Source: Niastella sp. OAS944
GTDB taxonomy: Bacteria > Bacteroidota > Bacteroidia > Chitinophagales > Chitinophagaceae
Length of the DNA stretch: 64,000 nt
Direction: 5' to 3'
Assembly: GCA_024809215.1 (NCBI GenBank)
Contig: JANUBW010000001.1
Span: 1,528,744 to 1,592,743 of the forward strand
A program made the position numbers and the translations under genes. The notes below the pieces were generated by a model. That model made no database searches. It saw nothing but the letters and a program-made list of their open reading frames with translations, and was not told where the DNA came from. This document shows, piece after piece, positions 52,334 to 60,536 of the stretch. Position 1 is the stretch's first letter. Each line of letters opens with the position of its first letter.

Positions 52334-52732
52334 ATGAAAGCTAAAACTGCAAAAGCTGCCCCCAAAAAAGTACTGATCGTTGAAGACGAAGGCGATCTTT
52401 GTTTATTACTGAACATATTACTCGATGGAAAAGGGATGGAAGTGGAGCATGTGCAAAGCCTGGCCAAAGCCGAAGAATTTCTGCAACAGGAACAACCCTC
52501 ATTGGTATTACTCGATAATCGTTTACCCGACGGGTTCGGGATCGATTATATAAGTGTTATAAAAAAACAACATCCGTCAACGAAGATAATTATGATCTCC
52601 GGGGTTGATGCAGCAGCCTGCGACGTTGCCCTTGAGAATGGCGCCGATGTGTTCCTCAAAAAACCGTTTACGCGCGCTGAGTTGTTTAAATCGGTAAGTG
52701 AAGTTTTGAATAACGAAAAACAAACTGCGTAA
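52334..52732 (+). CDS. single-domain response regulator (CheY-like receiver)
   Basis: 132 residues. The receiver fold is complete: acidic pair in VLIVEDEGDL (residues about 13-21), phosphoacceptor Asp61 in LLDNRLPDGFG, switch Ser/Thr in IIMISG and Lys110 in FLKKPF. A short basic N-terminal tail (KAKTAKAAPKK) is present. No output domain and no kinase gene is adjacent, so it probably passes phosphate within a relay or acts by protein contact. Confidence 0.93.
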   Translation: MKAKTAKAAPKKVLIVEDEGDLCLLLNILLDGKGMEVEHVQSLAKAEEFLQQEQPSLVLLDNRLPDGFGIDYISVIKKQHPSTKIIMISGVDAAACDVALENGADVFLKKPFTRAELFKSVSEVLNNEKQTA

Positions 52733-52780
52733 GCTGGCAGTATTAATTTCGTACTATTAGTTACACCAATATAAGCAAGA

Positions 52781-52812
52781 AAGGCTCCGTAATGGAGCCT
52801 TAATATTTTTTA
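52781..52812 (+). terminator. terminator after response regulator
   Basis: AAGGCTCC/GGAGCCTT stem with loop GTAAT and a T-rich tail. Confidence 0.75.
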
Positions 52813-52819
52813 GTCGGGT

Positions 52820-53400
52820 CACATACGCTTTTCTTAAGTTGCTATTTATTCCATACCGGTTGCTATTTATACAATTTCCCTGGCTAATTATAAGTTATTC
52901 GTTGTTTATTATGGATCGCTCCGCAGTTAGTATAGTATTTCCCTAATTTAAAAAATGGATCAGGAACTTACTATGAGTCGTCAGTAGCAAACATTATACG
53001 TTCGCGGGCAAATTATGGCTCTTTGGTAATTAATTTACGATCGTATGTTCCCACCTTACGATCTTATTTGGCTATTTATGTGGCATAAAATCAAATTGAT
53101 GAATTGAAATTGCGCACCAATGAACTAACATTAGATACAAATACTCCCCAAAAAGCTACTGGTAACTCATAGTTAGTTACCGACGATGCATCATAAGTTA
53201 CTAACGTTGCATCATAAGCTACTAACGGATCATTCTTGGTTACTGATGGCGCATAAAGTCAGAGGACGATTCAATGTTTGGAAACACGGGTGCAATAATA
53301 AAGCGAATAGTTTAAAACTTGAACTACATAACCTGCACAACAAATTAGTACAGCAAATCTGCGCTAACGGAAACAGTAAAACGCTGATAAAACGGTAATG
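52820..53400. repeat. second gene desert with degenerate word repeats
   Basis: About 580 bases without a credible gene. The word GCATCATAAGTTACTAACG at 53188-53206 recurs as GCATCATAAGCTACTAACG at 53209-53227, an exact 21-bp period. Looser echoes (GTTAGTTACCGACG, TTGGTTACTGATGGCGCATAA) flank it. In style and spacing it mirrors 590-1195, although the words differ. An open frame at 53186-53398 simply translates the repeats and is rejected. The 140 bases beyond, up to 53540, show nothing. Confidence 0.5.
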
Positions 53401-53539
53401 AAAATACGCTCACATTGACAAGCATCAATAAGTTTCAAAACAACGCGGTGTTTTTTTGTACGAGAAAGAAGGGAAAGCGATATTTACAATACTCCCGGGA
53501 AACAACACAACCACATTTATAATACTTAAAACAATTACC

Positions 53540-53614
53540 ATGAAGAAATTCATGCGCATTGCCATGGTCATAATTATATTATGCATCCTGGCAAGGATGA
53601 TCGAGCGTTGGTAG
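53540..53614 (+). CDS. 24-aa membrane miniprotein
   Basis: ATG AAG AAA at 53540 opens a frame of 24 codons ending at TAG 53612-53614: a short basic start, one hydrophobic helix (IAMVIIILCILA) and a basic end (RMIERW). It is followed 30 bases later by a proper terminator, which suggests an independent transcription unit rather than noise. No homologue is recognised. Confidence 0.45.
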   Translation: MKKFMRIAMVIIILCILARMIERW

Positions 53615-53643
53615 TAAAGGATACTACTTTTTTATAGTTATGT

Positions 53644-53675
53644 AACACCTGGAGATCGTTTCTTCAGGTGTTTTT
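53644..53675 (+). terminator. terminator after the miniprotein
   Basis: AACACCTG/CAGGTGTT stem with a 13-base loop followed by TTT. A second hairpin, TGATTGCT/AGCAATCA, follows at 53698-53723. The remainder of 53724-53959 holds only a doubtful 41-codon frame at 53788-53913. Confidence 0.65.
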
Positions 53676-53959
53676 CCTGTTTTATTAATGACAAACCTGA
53701 TTGCTCTTTTTTAAAAGCAATCAATTATTTATTTTCATGTGTTTATTGGGGTGATCTTATAAAAGGTCACCTACCAAACTTTTGAGTATGGTAAACGCAG
53801 AGAAAACTGACAAACTGGACCGGCGCCCTATTGGAGCTACTGGCTTTACCAGTATTTCAAAGATAAGAAAGTTTTCCATTTTCCAAAACACGTTTAGAAT
53901 AATTGGAAAATAATTGATTTTTCTCAATAAAACCGATTTCCAAATCAGCAAATCTCAAC

Positions 53960-54694
53960 ATGGCCAAAAGAAAGGAATTCCCTGATTTTGAAGAGCTGAA
54001 GAATATAATTGTATCTACAACAAAACGCCTGGAGGCTCATTATAAAATGACTACCAGCCAGATAGCATATAAAATAGGAGTAAAAGCTACTTCTTTCTTT
54101 AAATACGCAATAGGAAAGCTGCCCGAAACTAAACCTGAGCTGGTTAGACAAATGGCGCTTGATCTGCAAAAATTGGAAAATGAAAAAAAATTGGAAAAAG
54201 ATCCAATCAGGGCTACCAACCGGGGGCTTAAATCAAAACCTCCCTCCCGGGTTGAAGAACAGGAATTATTATCGTGGGTGCTGGTTCCTTTACAATTAGA
54301 CAAAGCATTAGAGCCTTATCATGGTGAATGGAAAATATTGGGAGTTCCCTTTGTGTTTAACGGGTATAAAGCAATTATTGGCGAGCCTATTGATTCTGAT
54401 CAATTTAAAGATGCAGATTGCCAGTTTTTAACAGAAGAGTCGTCCGCAGAACCCGAAATTAGGGCTGGGTGGAAGATCGCTATCAAAAGGATTGATATAA
54501 AAAACTGCGAGTGGGGAAAATATCATTATATCATCGATATAGACAATCATACGCATCTAAGAAGAATTTATCATAATGGAGATGGAACATATCGACTGAT
54601 GGCGGAAACCAATAAATATCCATACATAACGTTAGCTCAAAATGAAATTGAAGCCGTTTTTTCGGTGGTGAAAGTTACATTTAAACCCAATTAA
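53960..54694 (+). CDS. HTH regulator with S24/LexA-like C-terminal domain
   Basis: 244 residues. The N-terminal HTH is at about 20-65 (YKMTTSQIAYKIGVKATSFF), followed by a Lys/Glu-rich linker. The C-terminal half (from about 110) has the outline of a peptidase S24-like fold: IRAGWKIAIKRI, a short beta hairpin, YHYIIDIDNHTHLRRIYHNG, YRLMAETNKYPYITL and IEAVFSVVKV. A catalytic Ser is not evident. This is how phage CI-like repressors and stress regulators look in Bacteroidota. No prophage genes are adjacent. It has its own terminator. Confidence 0.7.
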   Translation: MAKRKEFPDFEELKNIIVSTTKRLEAHYKMTTSQIAYKIGVKATSFFKYAIGKLPETKPELVRQMALDLQKLENEKKLEKDPIRATNRGLKSKPPSRVEEQELLSWVLVPLQLDKALEPYHGEWKILGVPFVFNGYKAIIGEPIDSDQFKDADCQFLTEESSAEPEIRAGWKIAIKRIDIKNCEWGKYHYIIDIDNHTHLRRIYHNGDGTYRLMAETNKYPYITLAQNEIEAVFSVVKVTFKPN

Positions 54695-54718
54695 AAAGCT
54701 CCTTATATGGAGCCTTTT
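54695..54718 (+). terminator. terminator after HTH/S24-like gene
   Basis: AAAGCTCC/GGAGCCTTT stem (one A-C mismatch) with loop TTATAT and a T-run. Confidence 0.65.
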
Positions 54719-54734
54719 AATTAATTATTTTCTT

Positions 54735-56041
54735 CTAATTCACCCCCGGCACCGGAAACTTCTCCCACACATCATCATTCGGCCTGTCTATAGGCAAAGT
54801 ATTTAACCGGTTGTAACGACGCATATCAACCCAATAATGCCCTTCAAATGCAAGTGAATAACGGCGCTGGTTTAACATTTCATTTATTAATGAAGCCTGC
54901 GATATACCGCCGGCATATGGTGAGAGGTTATGGCCTGTTCTTATCCTGTTAAGCGCAACTAATCCATCTGTAAACTGATTGTTTTGAATTTTTGCTTCCG
55001 CATATATCAATACAACTCTTCATTTCGAACGACCGGTATGCTTGTTACATTAACAGGATAGATCCAGATGTCGCGATTGGAACTTAATCCGTCCTGGCTC
55101 TTTGTACTAGTGCGTAAACTTGTTTTTCCTATGCGGTCATCGCCGGCAGTTATACCTGTAGCAAACGATGGATGTGCCAAACGAACATTCTCCGTTTCGT
55201 TCTTTGTAATAAAGCAGGGATTCAATATATCGCCCTGGAAAGTTGCAAACGCATGTTTTGGGCCAGCATTAGGATCACCATTTAAATTAAAGAACGATTC
55301 ATTTAATGCAGTTAATGCAGCTGCCCATTGTTGACGATAAACGGCCACTCTTGCGGCCAGCGCCCGATTGATCTTAATAAATCCTGATGCATCGCTATAA
55401 TCCTGGAAGCCGGTTGGTAAGGGAGGTAAAGCAGAACCTGTTAACACAACTTTAGCTTCATCAAGAAAACGGGCTACTGAATCAAGTGCTGCCGGTGCTG
55501 GTACCACAGTTGCCGAATCGGGCCTGCCGCCCAACAGATTTATGTAAATGCCATTGGTATTCGTGAGATTTAAATTCATGAGCAACTCATGCGCAAGAAT
55601 GGTTTTTGCAATGCCAGTATACCCCCGTTTTTCTGCATCTGTAATTCTGGTTGACCGGCCAGCTTCTACAATTATATTCACAGCTTCTTTTACCACTTTA
55701 TAGCGGGCCTGCCAGGGAGCCGTAATATAAAATTGATTATTACTTAGCGTTACGCTGCCACTACCTAACAGGTCTGTTGTATATCGTACTTCAGTAGGTG
55801 AAAAACGGTATATCTCACGGCCTGTTATACCTGTAGCATCAAAATAAGTATCCAGTGAAAGACGCATGTCGAGGACCATGCTGGTAGTTAATTCATTCAG
55901 CTGTTCTTTGGTAAGATTTAGCGCCGGGGGTGCCGGAGGTGGTGGTGGATCTGCTTTTTTATCTTTTTTACATGCCTGCAGGCCTAAGACCAACAACGCC
56001 GTTGCCACCAGCGTTTTGAGTACAGGATAATTTTTTTGCAT
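54735..56041 (-). pseudogene. orphan SusD/RagB-like lipoprotein gene with a one-base frameshift
   Basis: The first part (56041 down to 55007, 344 codons) starts with a lipoprotein signal (VLGLQAC) and a proline run (PPPPPAPP). It ends VVRNEELY and then a stop. The next frame, from 55010, continues as LIYAEAKIQNNQFTDGLVAL and QRRYSLAFEGHYWVDMRRYN, the standard SusD C-terminus. A normal gene would read EELYLIYAEA; deletion of one T at about 55009-55010 explains the break. The total would be about 435 residues. No susC gene lies next to it, so it is an orphan as well as broken, unless the frameshift is a sequencing error. Confidence 0.8.
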
Positions 56042-56153
56042 AGAGAATGGTTTGATTACCTGATGCTGAAAATAGGGTATTTCGTTGCAGCTTCGTTACT
56101 GTTTTTTGAGTGATTTATAAAAAGTTGTCATGAACTGCCAATACCCGCAACCG

Positions 56154-56369
56154 TTAATCTTCACCATCAGGATCAACAACGTCTGTCTCTGCCACGCGGC
56201 CAACCTGCCCATCTTCCAACCGCACTTTTATTCCTCTTGAGTGATAAGCTGCGGAGGTTAACAGGTCTTTTACGATGCCATAAGTTAGTTTTCCACTGCG
56301 CTGGTCTTTTTTGAGAATGATCGCCACTTCCAAACCTGGATAAATGTCTTTTCTATATTGACCGTTCAT
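56154..56369 (-). CDS. ywbE: YwbE-family protein
   Basis: 71 residues from ATG 56367-56369 (MNGQYRKDIYPGLEVAIILK). The family pattern continues with KDQRSGKLTYGIVKDLLT, a Y/H-rich turn and GIKVRLEDGQVGRV, matching Bacillus YwbE almost block for block. A start further upstream (56411) would add 14 atypical residues and include the promoter. Small beta-barrel-like cytoplasmic protein of unknown function, conserved in Firmicutes and Bacteroidota. The last residues (DVVDPDGED) are acidic. Confidence 0.92.
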   Translation of the reverse strand: MNGQYRKDIYPGLEVAIILKKDQRSGKLTYGIVKDLLTSAAYHSRGIKVRLEDGQVGRVAETDVVDPDGED

Positions 56370-56389
56370 GATAATTGTTTTTAACAACC

Positions 56390-56398
56390 GCAAAAATA
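56390..56398 (-). promoter_or_regulatory. promoter -7 box of ywbE
   Basis: TATTTTTGC on the minus strand, an exact TAnnTTTGC match, 20 bases upstream of the ywbE start codon. It also supports the choice of the 56369 start. Confidence 0.6.
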
Positions 56399-56487
56399 CA
56401 GTTTGTCGCAATATCCCCCTGCGATTGTCGGGATATGCCCTTTTTAAAAAACGTTTAAATTGTAGGTTTACGTAGATAATCTTAGCT

Positions 56488-57315
56488 ATGCTTCAAAATA
56501 AAAATGCCGTAATATACGGAGCCGGCGGTTCATTGGGCGGAACCGTTGCCAAAGCACTTGCCCGGGCCGGCGCCCATGTATTTTTAACCGGCCGCACATT
56601 AGGGCCCTTGGAGAAAATTGCCGGCGAAATTCGTTCGGCAGGCGGCAAAGCCGCAGTGGCTCTTGTTGATGCGCTCGATGAAATTGCTATTACCAATCAT
56701 TTGAATGAAGTGCTGCAACAGGCAGGCACTGTAGACATCTCTTTTAACGCAACCGCCACAAAGGTGGTGCAGAATATTCCCCTGGTAAATATGACCGTAA
56801 ATGATTTTATTGATCCCATTACCAATATGATGCGAACACGGTTTATGACCGCTGTTGCCGCAGGGAAGATCATGATGCAACAGAGCTCAGGCGTTATATT
56901 ATCGCTCACTGCAACGCCCGGCGGCATTGGTTATCCTTATACCGGTGGGTTCGCGCCGGCATGCACCGCCATTGAAACGCTATCACAAAACCTGGCTTCC
57001 GAATTAGGCGTTTATGGCGTTCGTGTCGTAAATATGCGTTCCGGCGGCTCACCCGATTCCCAGGTTTTTAAAGATGCAATTAGCAACGACCCGCAAGGAA
57101 TGGAGCTTGTTCTCAATAAAATGAAAGCAGATACGATGCTGAAAAAAATGCCCCTGATGGCCGACATTGCCAACGTTGCGGTATTTCTATCTTCTGACAT
57201 GGCTGCCGGTATAACCGGCGTTACTATTGATGTTACCTGTGGCACCACTGCCGCTCTTAACTACAGGGTTAGTGCTTTAACCAATGCCCGCAATAGCCAA
57301 ACCCTTGCTTCGTAA
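56488..57315 (+). CDS. SDR-family protein lacking catalytic Tyr and Lys
   Basis: 275 residues. The Rossmann part is normal: IYGAGGSLGGTVAKALARAG at about 9-28, and FNATAT at the NNAG position. In the active-site helix the usual Y-x-x-x-K is replaced. The segment GGFAPACTAIETLSQNLASE aligns with the standard AYSASKAALEALTRAL pattern, so Tyr becomes Phe and Lys becomes Cys. DVTCGTTAAL ends the fold as in FabG relatives. Such atypical SDRs may be non-catalytic or use another mechanism. A divergent ywbE promoter lies upstream and a GNAT gene follows 28 bases later. Confidence 0.85.
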   Translation: MLQNKNAVIYGAGGSLGGTVAKALARAGAHVFLTGRTLGPLEKIAGEIRSAGGKAAVALVDALDEIAITNHLNEVLQQAGTVDISFNATATKVVQNIPLVNMTVNDFIDPITNMMRTRFMTAVAAGKIMMQQSSGVILSLTATPGGIGYPYTGGFAPACTAIETLSQNLASELGVYGVRVVNMRSGGSPDSQVFKDAISNDPQGMELVLNKMKADTMLKKMPLMADIANVAVFLSSDMAAGITGVTIDVTCGTTAALNYRVSALTNARNSQTLAS

Positions 57316-57330
57316 ATAAGGCTTTTCTGC

Positions 57331-57339
57331 TAACTTTGC
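57331..57339 (+). promoter_or_regulatory. promoter -7 box close to the GNAT start codon
   Basis: TAACTTTGC, an exact TAnnTTTGC match, ends 4 bases before ATG 57344. Transcription starting about 5-7 bases downstream would give a leaderless or nearly leaderless mRNA. Confidence 0.45.
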
Positions 57340-57343
57340 CTCA

Positions 57344-57880
57344 ATGAAAACCTTTGCCGAAACAGAAAGACTGATCTTAAGAGAAATACTCCCCTCTGAC
57401 GTTGACGGATTTTTTGAAATGGACTCCGACCCCGACGTGCATACTTATGTAGGTAACGAGCCTTTACAAACGAAAGAACAGGCAGCAGCTGCTATTCAAT
57501 TTATAAGGCAGCAATATATTGATAATGGCATTGGCCGCTGGGCAGTGATCAATAAAAAAACAAATGAATTCCTGGGGTGGGCCGGCCTTAAACTTATTAC
57601 CGAACCAATCAACAACCACAATAATTTCCTCGACCTGGGTTACCGGTTTATAAAGAAACACTGGGGACAGGGTTACGCATCCGAAGCAGCAATAGCATCA
57701 GTTGCGTATGCGTTTAATGAAATGCAGGCTAATGAAGTATATGCGCATGCTCACATTGACAATGTTGCTTCCAATAAAATACTAACCCGAACCGGGCTGA
57801 TATTTATAGAATCATTTGTACACCATAACATTCCATGTAACTGGTATAAAATTGATCGCGTAACTTTTGAACGTAAATAA
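57344..57880 (+). CDS. GNAT acetyltransferase, RimJ/RimL-like
   Basis: 178 residues. The pattern ETERLILREILPSDVDGFFE at the start is the RimL/Acetyltransf_3 signature. NEFLGWAGLKLI, LDLGYRFIKKHWGQGYASEA (the acetyl-CoA Q/R-x-x-G-x-A loop appears as GQGYAS) and NEVYAHAHIDNVASNKILTR complete the fold. It acetylates an unknown amine, possibly a ribosomal or other protein N-terminus or a small molecule. A strong terminator follows. Confidence 0.92.
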   Translation: MKTFAETERLILREILPSDVDGFFEMDSDPDVHTYVGNEPLQTKEQAAAAIQFIRQQYIDNGIGRWAVINKKTNEFLGWAGLKLITEPINNHNNFLDLGYRFIKKHWGQGYASEAAIASVAYAFNEMQANEVYAHAHIDNVASNKILTRTGLIFIESFVHHNIPCNWYKIDRVTFERK

Positions 57881-57882
57881 AC

Positions 57883-57916
57883 AGGGGCAGTCGTTGCACG
57901 AAGACTGCCCCTTTAC
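57883..57916 (+). terminator. terminator after GNAT gene
   Basis: The 10-bp perfect stem AGGGGCAGTC/GACTGCCCCT has a 10-base loop and a T-rich tail. Confidence 0.85.
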
Positions 57917-57968
57917 TTAGTTTTAAAGGTTGCCTTAATTACTCAATACGGGGTAATATTTCCAACCG

Positions 57969-58157
57969 TTATTGATGATCTTTATTTTGCGATGGTTTCT
58001 CGCTTCTATGGTCTTTCTTATTGTGGGTAGTATCATCACCTTTTGTCTCCTGCTCTTCGTTTTTCCTACTATCAAGATTATCTTTATTTTCCGGTCGCAT
58101 ATGCCTGTCTTTTTGCACTTTAGCGTTAGGCGATGGCATTGTTTCATTCTTTTTCAT
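57969..58157 (-). CDS. small, highly charged disordered protein
   Basis: 62 residues composed almost entirely of K, D, E, N, Q, R, S and T (for example MKKNETMPSPNAKVQKDRHM and EKPSQNKDHQ at the end). It has no hydrophobic core and is expected to be disordered. The opposite strand is also open but gives an implausible Phe/Ile-rich product, so the minus frame is preferred. Such hydrophilin-like peptides accompany DUF4142 and DUF6496 genes in soil Bacteroidota and may protect against desiccation; that is inference. Confidence 0.5.
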   Translation of the reverse strand: MKKNETMPSPNAKVQKDRHMRPENKDNLDSRKNEEQETKGDDTTHNKKDHRSEKPSQNKDHQ

Positions 58158-58301
58158 ACAATATTCATTTATATTATTGTATCAATTTATTTGCCATACA
58201 CTTACTGCCATTATTCATAGTTCCGCCATTCATATGGCCTGGCTTTTGAGGGTTATACAAGGAGAATTGTACGCTATTTTATACTATTAAAATGTTTAAC
58301 T

Positions 58302-58934
58302 ATGAGACAATTAATTTGTATAATGCTTATAGCCGGTTTTGTGGCATGTAAGGACAAACAGCAAGACAGTGTCAGAATTGCCAAGGAAGTTAATAAAGAC
58401 AAAGCCGACACAGGCTCAAACATCTCCATGAATGAGGATAAGGAGTCAACCACTTTAGCTGTTGAAAAAAAAGAAGCCGATTTTTCAGTTGAAGCAGCCA
58501 ATGGTAATATGATAGAAGTTCAATTGGCAGCACTGGCTAAAACAAAAGCAGTAAATAAAAGAGTTAGAAATTTTGCAGCCATGATGATAGAAGACCATAA
58601 TAAGATCAATGCGGAACTTAAAAGAATAGCAACAGCTAAAAACATTACGTTACCGCAAGCTCTAAGCGATGAAGCTAAAAATGATATAGAAAAGCTTAGT
58701 AAAAAAGATAAGGCAGACTTTGACAGAGCGTATATAAACATGATGGTTACCGATCATAAAAATGACATTGACAAGTTTGAGAACATGGCAAAGGATTGTA
58801 AAGACCCGGCATTGAAAAGTTTCATTACAGAAACATTACCTATACTAAAGAAACATCGTGATTCAGCCAACGCCCTCGACAAATTGTTTGTTACAGGAAC
58901 TCAGGAACCTACACCAGTGCCTTATTATAAATAA
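58302..58934 (+). CDS. DUF4142 ferritin-like lipoprotein
   Basis: 210 residues. A lipoprotein signal ends in AGFVAC (Cys16) and is followed by a charged linker. The DUF4142 four-helix domain runs from about 65 to 200: ADFSVEAANGNMIEVQLAAL, KRVRNFAAMMIEDHNKINAE, DRAYINMMVTDHKNDIDKFE and FITETLPILKKHRDSANAL. The His/Asp/Glu pairs in EDH, TDH and KKH are conserved in the family and may bind metal. Periplasmic, function unknown, often stress-linked. It lies 43 bases upstream of the DUF6496 gene. Confidence 0.9.
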   Translation: MRQLICIMLIAGFVACKDKQQDSVRIAKEVNKDKADTGSNISMNEDKESTTLAVEKKEADFSVEAANGNMIEVQLAALAKTKAVNKRVRNFAAMMIEDHNKINAELKRIATAKNITLPQALSDEAKNDIEKLSKKDKADFDRAYINMMVTDHKNDIDKFENMAKDCKDPALKSFITETLPILKKHRDSANALDKLFVTGTQEPTPVPYYK

Positions 58935-58977
58935 TGCAATGGCATATCAATTGCAATCCATTATTTAAAACATAGTT

Positions 58978-59475
58978 ATGCCAGAGAAGAAGACGATAAG
59001 ACGTGCGCAACGTGATAAACGCCAGGGCAAATCACCAGGCACGCAGGCGGGCGAGTTTGTGCATGATGAAATAAAAAAGATAAGAAAAGGCAAACATGGC
59101 GCCAGATCGGCCAGGCAGGCAATAGCTATTGGCTTGTCGGAAGCACGGCGTGCGGGTGTTGATCTGAAGCCACCAAAAAAGGGTACCACTTCAGAAAAAA
59201 CCCGTAAGAGTGCAGAACGTGCCTATGAAAAAGGTCAGAAACACGAACCTATTTCCAGGAAACGGTCACAAGCAAGAGTAAAAGCGTTGAAGCGCGAGCC
59301 AACGTCTACCGTTTCGCATGATGCGCTTTCAAAACAGGCAAGAACAGCAGCGAAGAAACGCTCGGCCACCTCCCGTTCTGCTGCCGCAAAAAAAGCAGCC
59401 CGAACAAAAGGACCTCGTGTACGATCAGCTGCTGCAAAGAAAGCCGCCCGTACCAGGAAGCGTAGATTGTCATAA
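58978..59475 (+). CDS. DUF6496 protein with histone H1-like basic tail
   Basis: 165 residues, extremely basic. The N-terminal half (GEFVHDEIKKIRKGKHGARS then ARQAIAIGLSEARRAGV) is the DUF6496 block, also seen in plasmid-stabilisation-like small proteins. The C-terminal half contains two near-identical units, RSAAAKKAARTKGPR and RSAAAKKAARTRKRR, an Ala/Lys/Arg repeat like eukaryotic H1 or bacterial HctB-type nucleoid proteins. It probably binds nucleic acid. A strong terminator follows. Confidence 0.82.
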   Translation: MPEKKTIRRAQRDKRQGKSPGTQAGEFVHDEIKKIRKGKHGARSARQAIAIGLSEARRAGVDLKPPKKGTTSEKTRKSAERAYEKGQKHEPISRKRSQARVKALKREPTSTVSHDALSKQARTAAKKRSATSRSAAAKKAARTKGPRVRSAAAKKAARTRKRRLS

Positions 59476-59496
59476 GGGCTATCAATATAAAAAAGC

Positions 59497-59533
59497 GGGT
59501 CATTTACCAATTGGTGAATGACCCATCTTTTTT
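59497..59533 (+). terminator. terminator after DUF6496 gene
   Basis: The 12-bp stem GGGTCATTTACC/GGTGAATGACCC (one T-G pair) has loop AATT, followed by TTTTTT. Confidence 0.85.
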
Positions 59534-59562
59534 ACTTAATTTGCTCCCCTATTCTACCACAC

Positions 59563-60414
59563 ATGAAACTGTCGTACAAGAATTTTAAGACCACCGGCGA
59601 ATGCCGGCTGATATTTGAAGAACCGGCATTTGACTGGCAGTTCTATGGAAGAGACCGCAAGGACATACTACTCACAATAGCCTGGAATAAAGGCGAGGCG
59701 CAAAAGATTACCATCGACAATATTGAATATGATTTCCCCGCCAATACCATCCTGAGTTTGATGGTCAATCAAACCTTTCATTTTTCGCATTCAACCGATA
59801 TCGTTGCCTGGCAGTTCAACCGGGAATTTTATTGTATCATCGACCACGATAAGGAAGTTAGTTGTGTTGGTTTTTTATTCTTTAACACGCAACAACAGAT
59901 GTTCATTAACCTGAACCCAGAGAACACCCATAAGACAGACCTGCTACAACAAATGTTCATTGAGGAATTTGAAACTGTTGACAACATCCAGGAAGACATG
60001 CTTCGCATGCTGTTAAAAAGGTTGATCATTATTGCCACCCGTTTGGCCAAGACCCAGTATGTTCCCGCACAGGTTATAAACGACCCCAAGCTGGATATCA
60101 TTCGCCAGTTCAACGTGCTGGTTGAAACGCATTACAAAAAAGAACATAGCGTTAAGTTTTATGCCGACCAAATAAACCGCTCGCCCAAAACCCTTTCGAA
60201 CCTGTTTGCTTTATATAATAACAAATCGCCCCTCACCATTATACAGGACCGCATTGTACTGGAAGCTAAACGACTTTTGCTGTATACCGATAAATCGGCC
60301 AAAGAAATAGCTTATGACCTGGGTTTTGAAGATGCAGCCTACTTCAGCAACTTTTTTAAAAAGAATACCGAGTTTACCCCCTCCGATTTTCGCAGTAACG
60401 GGGTAGTTTCCTAA
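59563..60414 (+). CDS. AraC-family transcriptional regulator
   Basis: 283 residues from ATG 59563 (MKLSYKNFKTTGECRLIFEE); an earlier frame start lies within the preceding terminator. A cupin-like sensor domain is followed by a C-terminal double HTH: KFYADQINRSPKTLSNLFAL and KEIAYDLGFEDAAYFSNFFK, ending TPSDFRSNG. It resembles regulators of small redox genes. It precedes an AhpD-like gene by 122 bases on the same strand and probably controls it. Confidence 0.92.
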   Translation: MKLSYKNFKTTGECRLIFEEPAFDWQFYGRDRKDILLTIAWNKGEAQKITIDNIEYDFPANTILSLMVNQTFHFSHSTDIVAWQFNREFYCIIDHDKEVSCVGFLFFNTQQQMFINLNPENTHKTDLLQQMFIEEFETVDNIQEDMLRMLLKRLIIIATRLAKTQYVPAQVINDPKLDIIRQFNVLVETHYKKEHSVKFYADQINRSPKTLSNLFALYNNKSPLTIIQDRIVLEAKRLLLYTDKSAKEIAYDLGFEDAAYFSNFFKKNTEFTPSDFRSNGVVS

Positions 60415-60536
60415 CAAAAAACCAGGTCAAGGGAAAAAACTACAAGTCTTCGGGAAATGTGTCCATTTTTACAAGGCCTTTTGATTTGCAATTTTACATC
60501 GTCAATAACGACAAGCAAATCAAAAAACTAAATAAA

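Noticed and set aside
53186..53398. 70-codon plus-strand frame starting in the second repeat desert
   Set aside because: The N-terminal residues (HHKLLTLHHKLLT) directly follow the 21-bp word repeat, and the rest has no protein features.
53788..53913. 41-codon plus-strand frame
   Set aside because: Composition is plausible but there is no promoter, terminator or family resemblance; kept only as a possibility.
54735..56041. Programmed frameshift producing a full SusD
   Set aside because: No slippery heptamer or downstream structure is visible at the break; a one-base deletion is the simpler explanation.
57972..58290. Plus-strand frames rich in Phe and Ile opposite the small charged protein
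   Set aside because: The minus-strand frame gives a composition typical of real hydrophilin-like proteins. The plus frames are its complement and look like random hydrophobic sequence.
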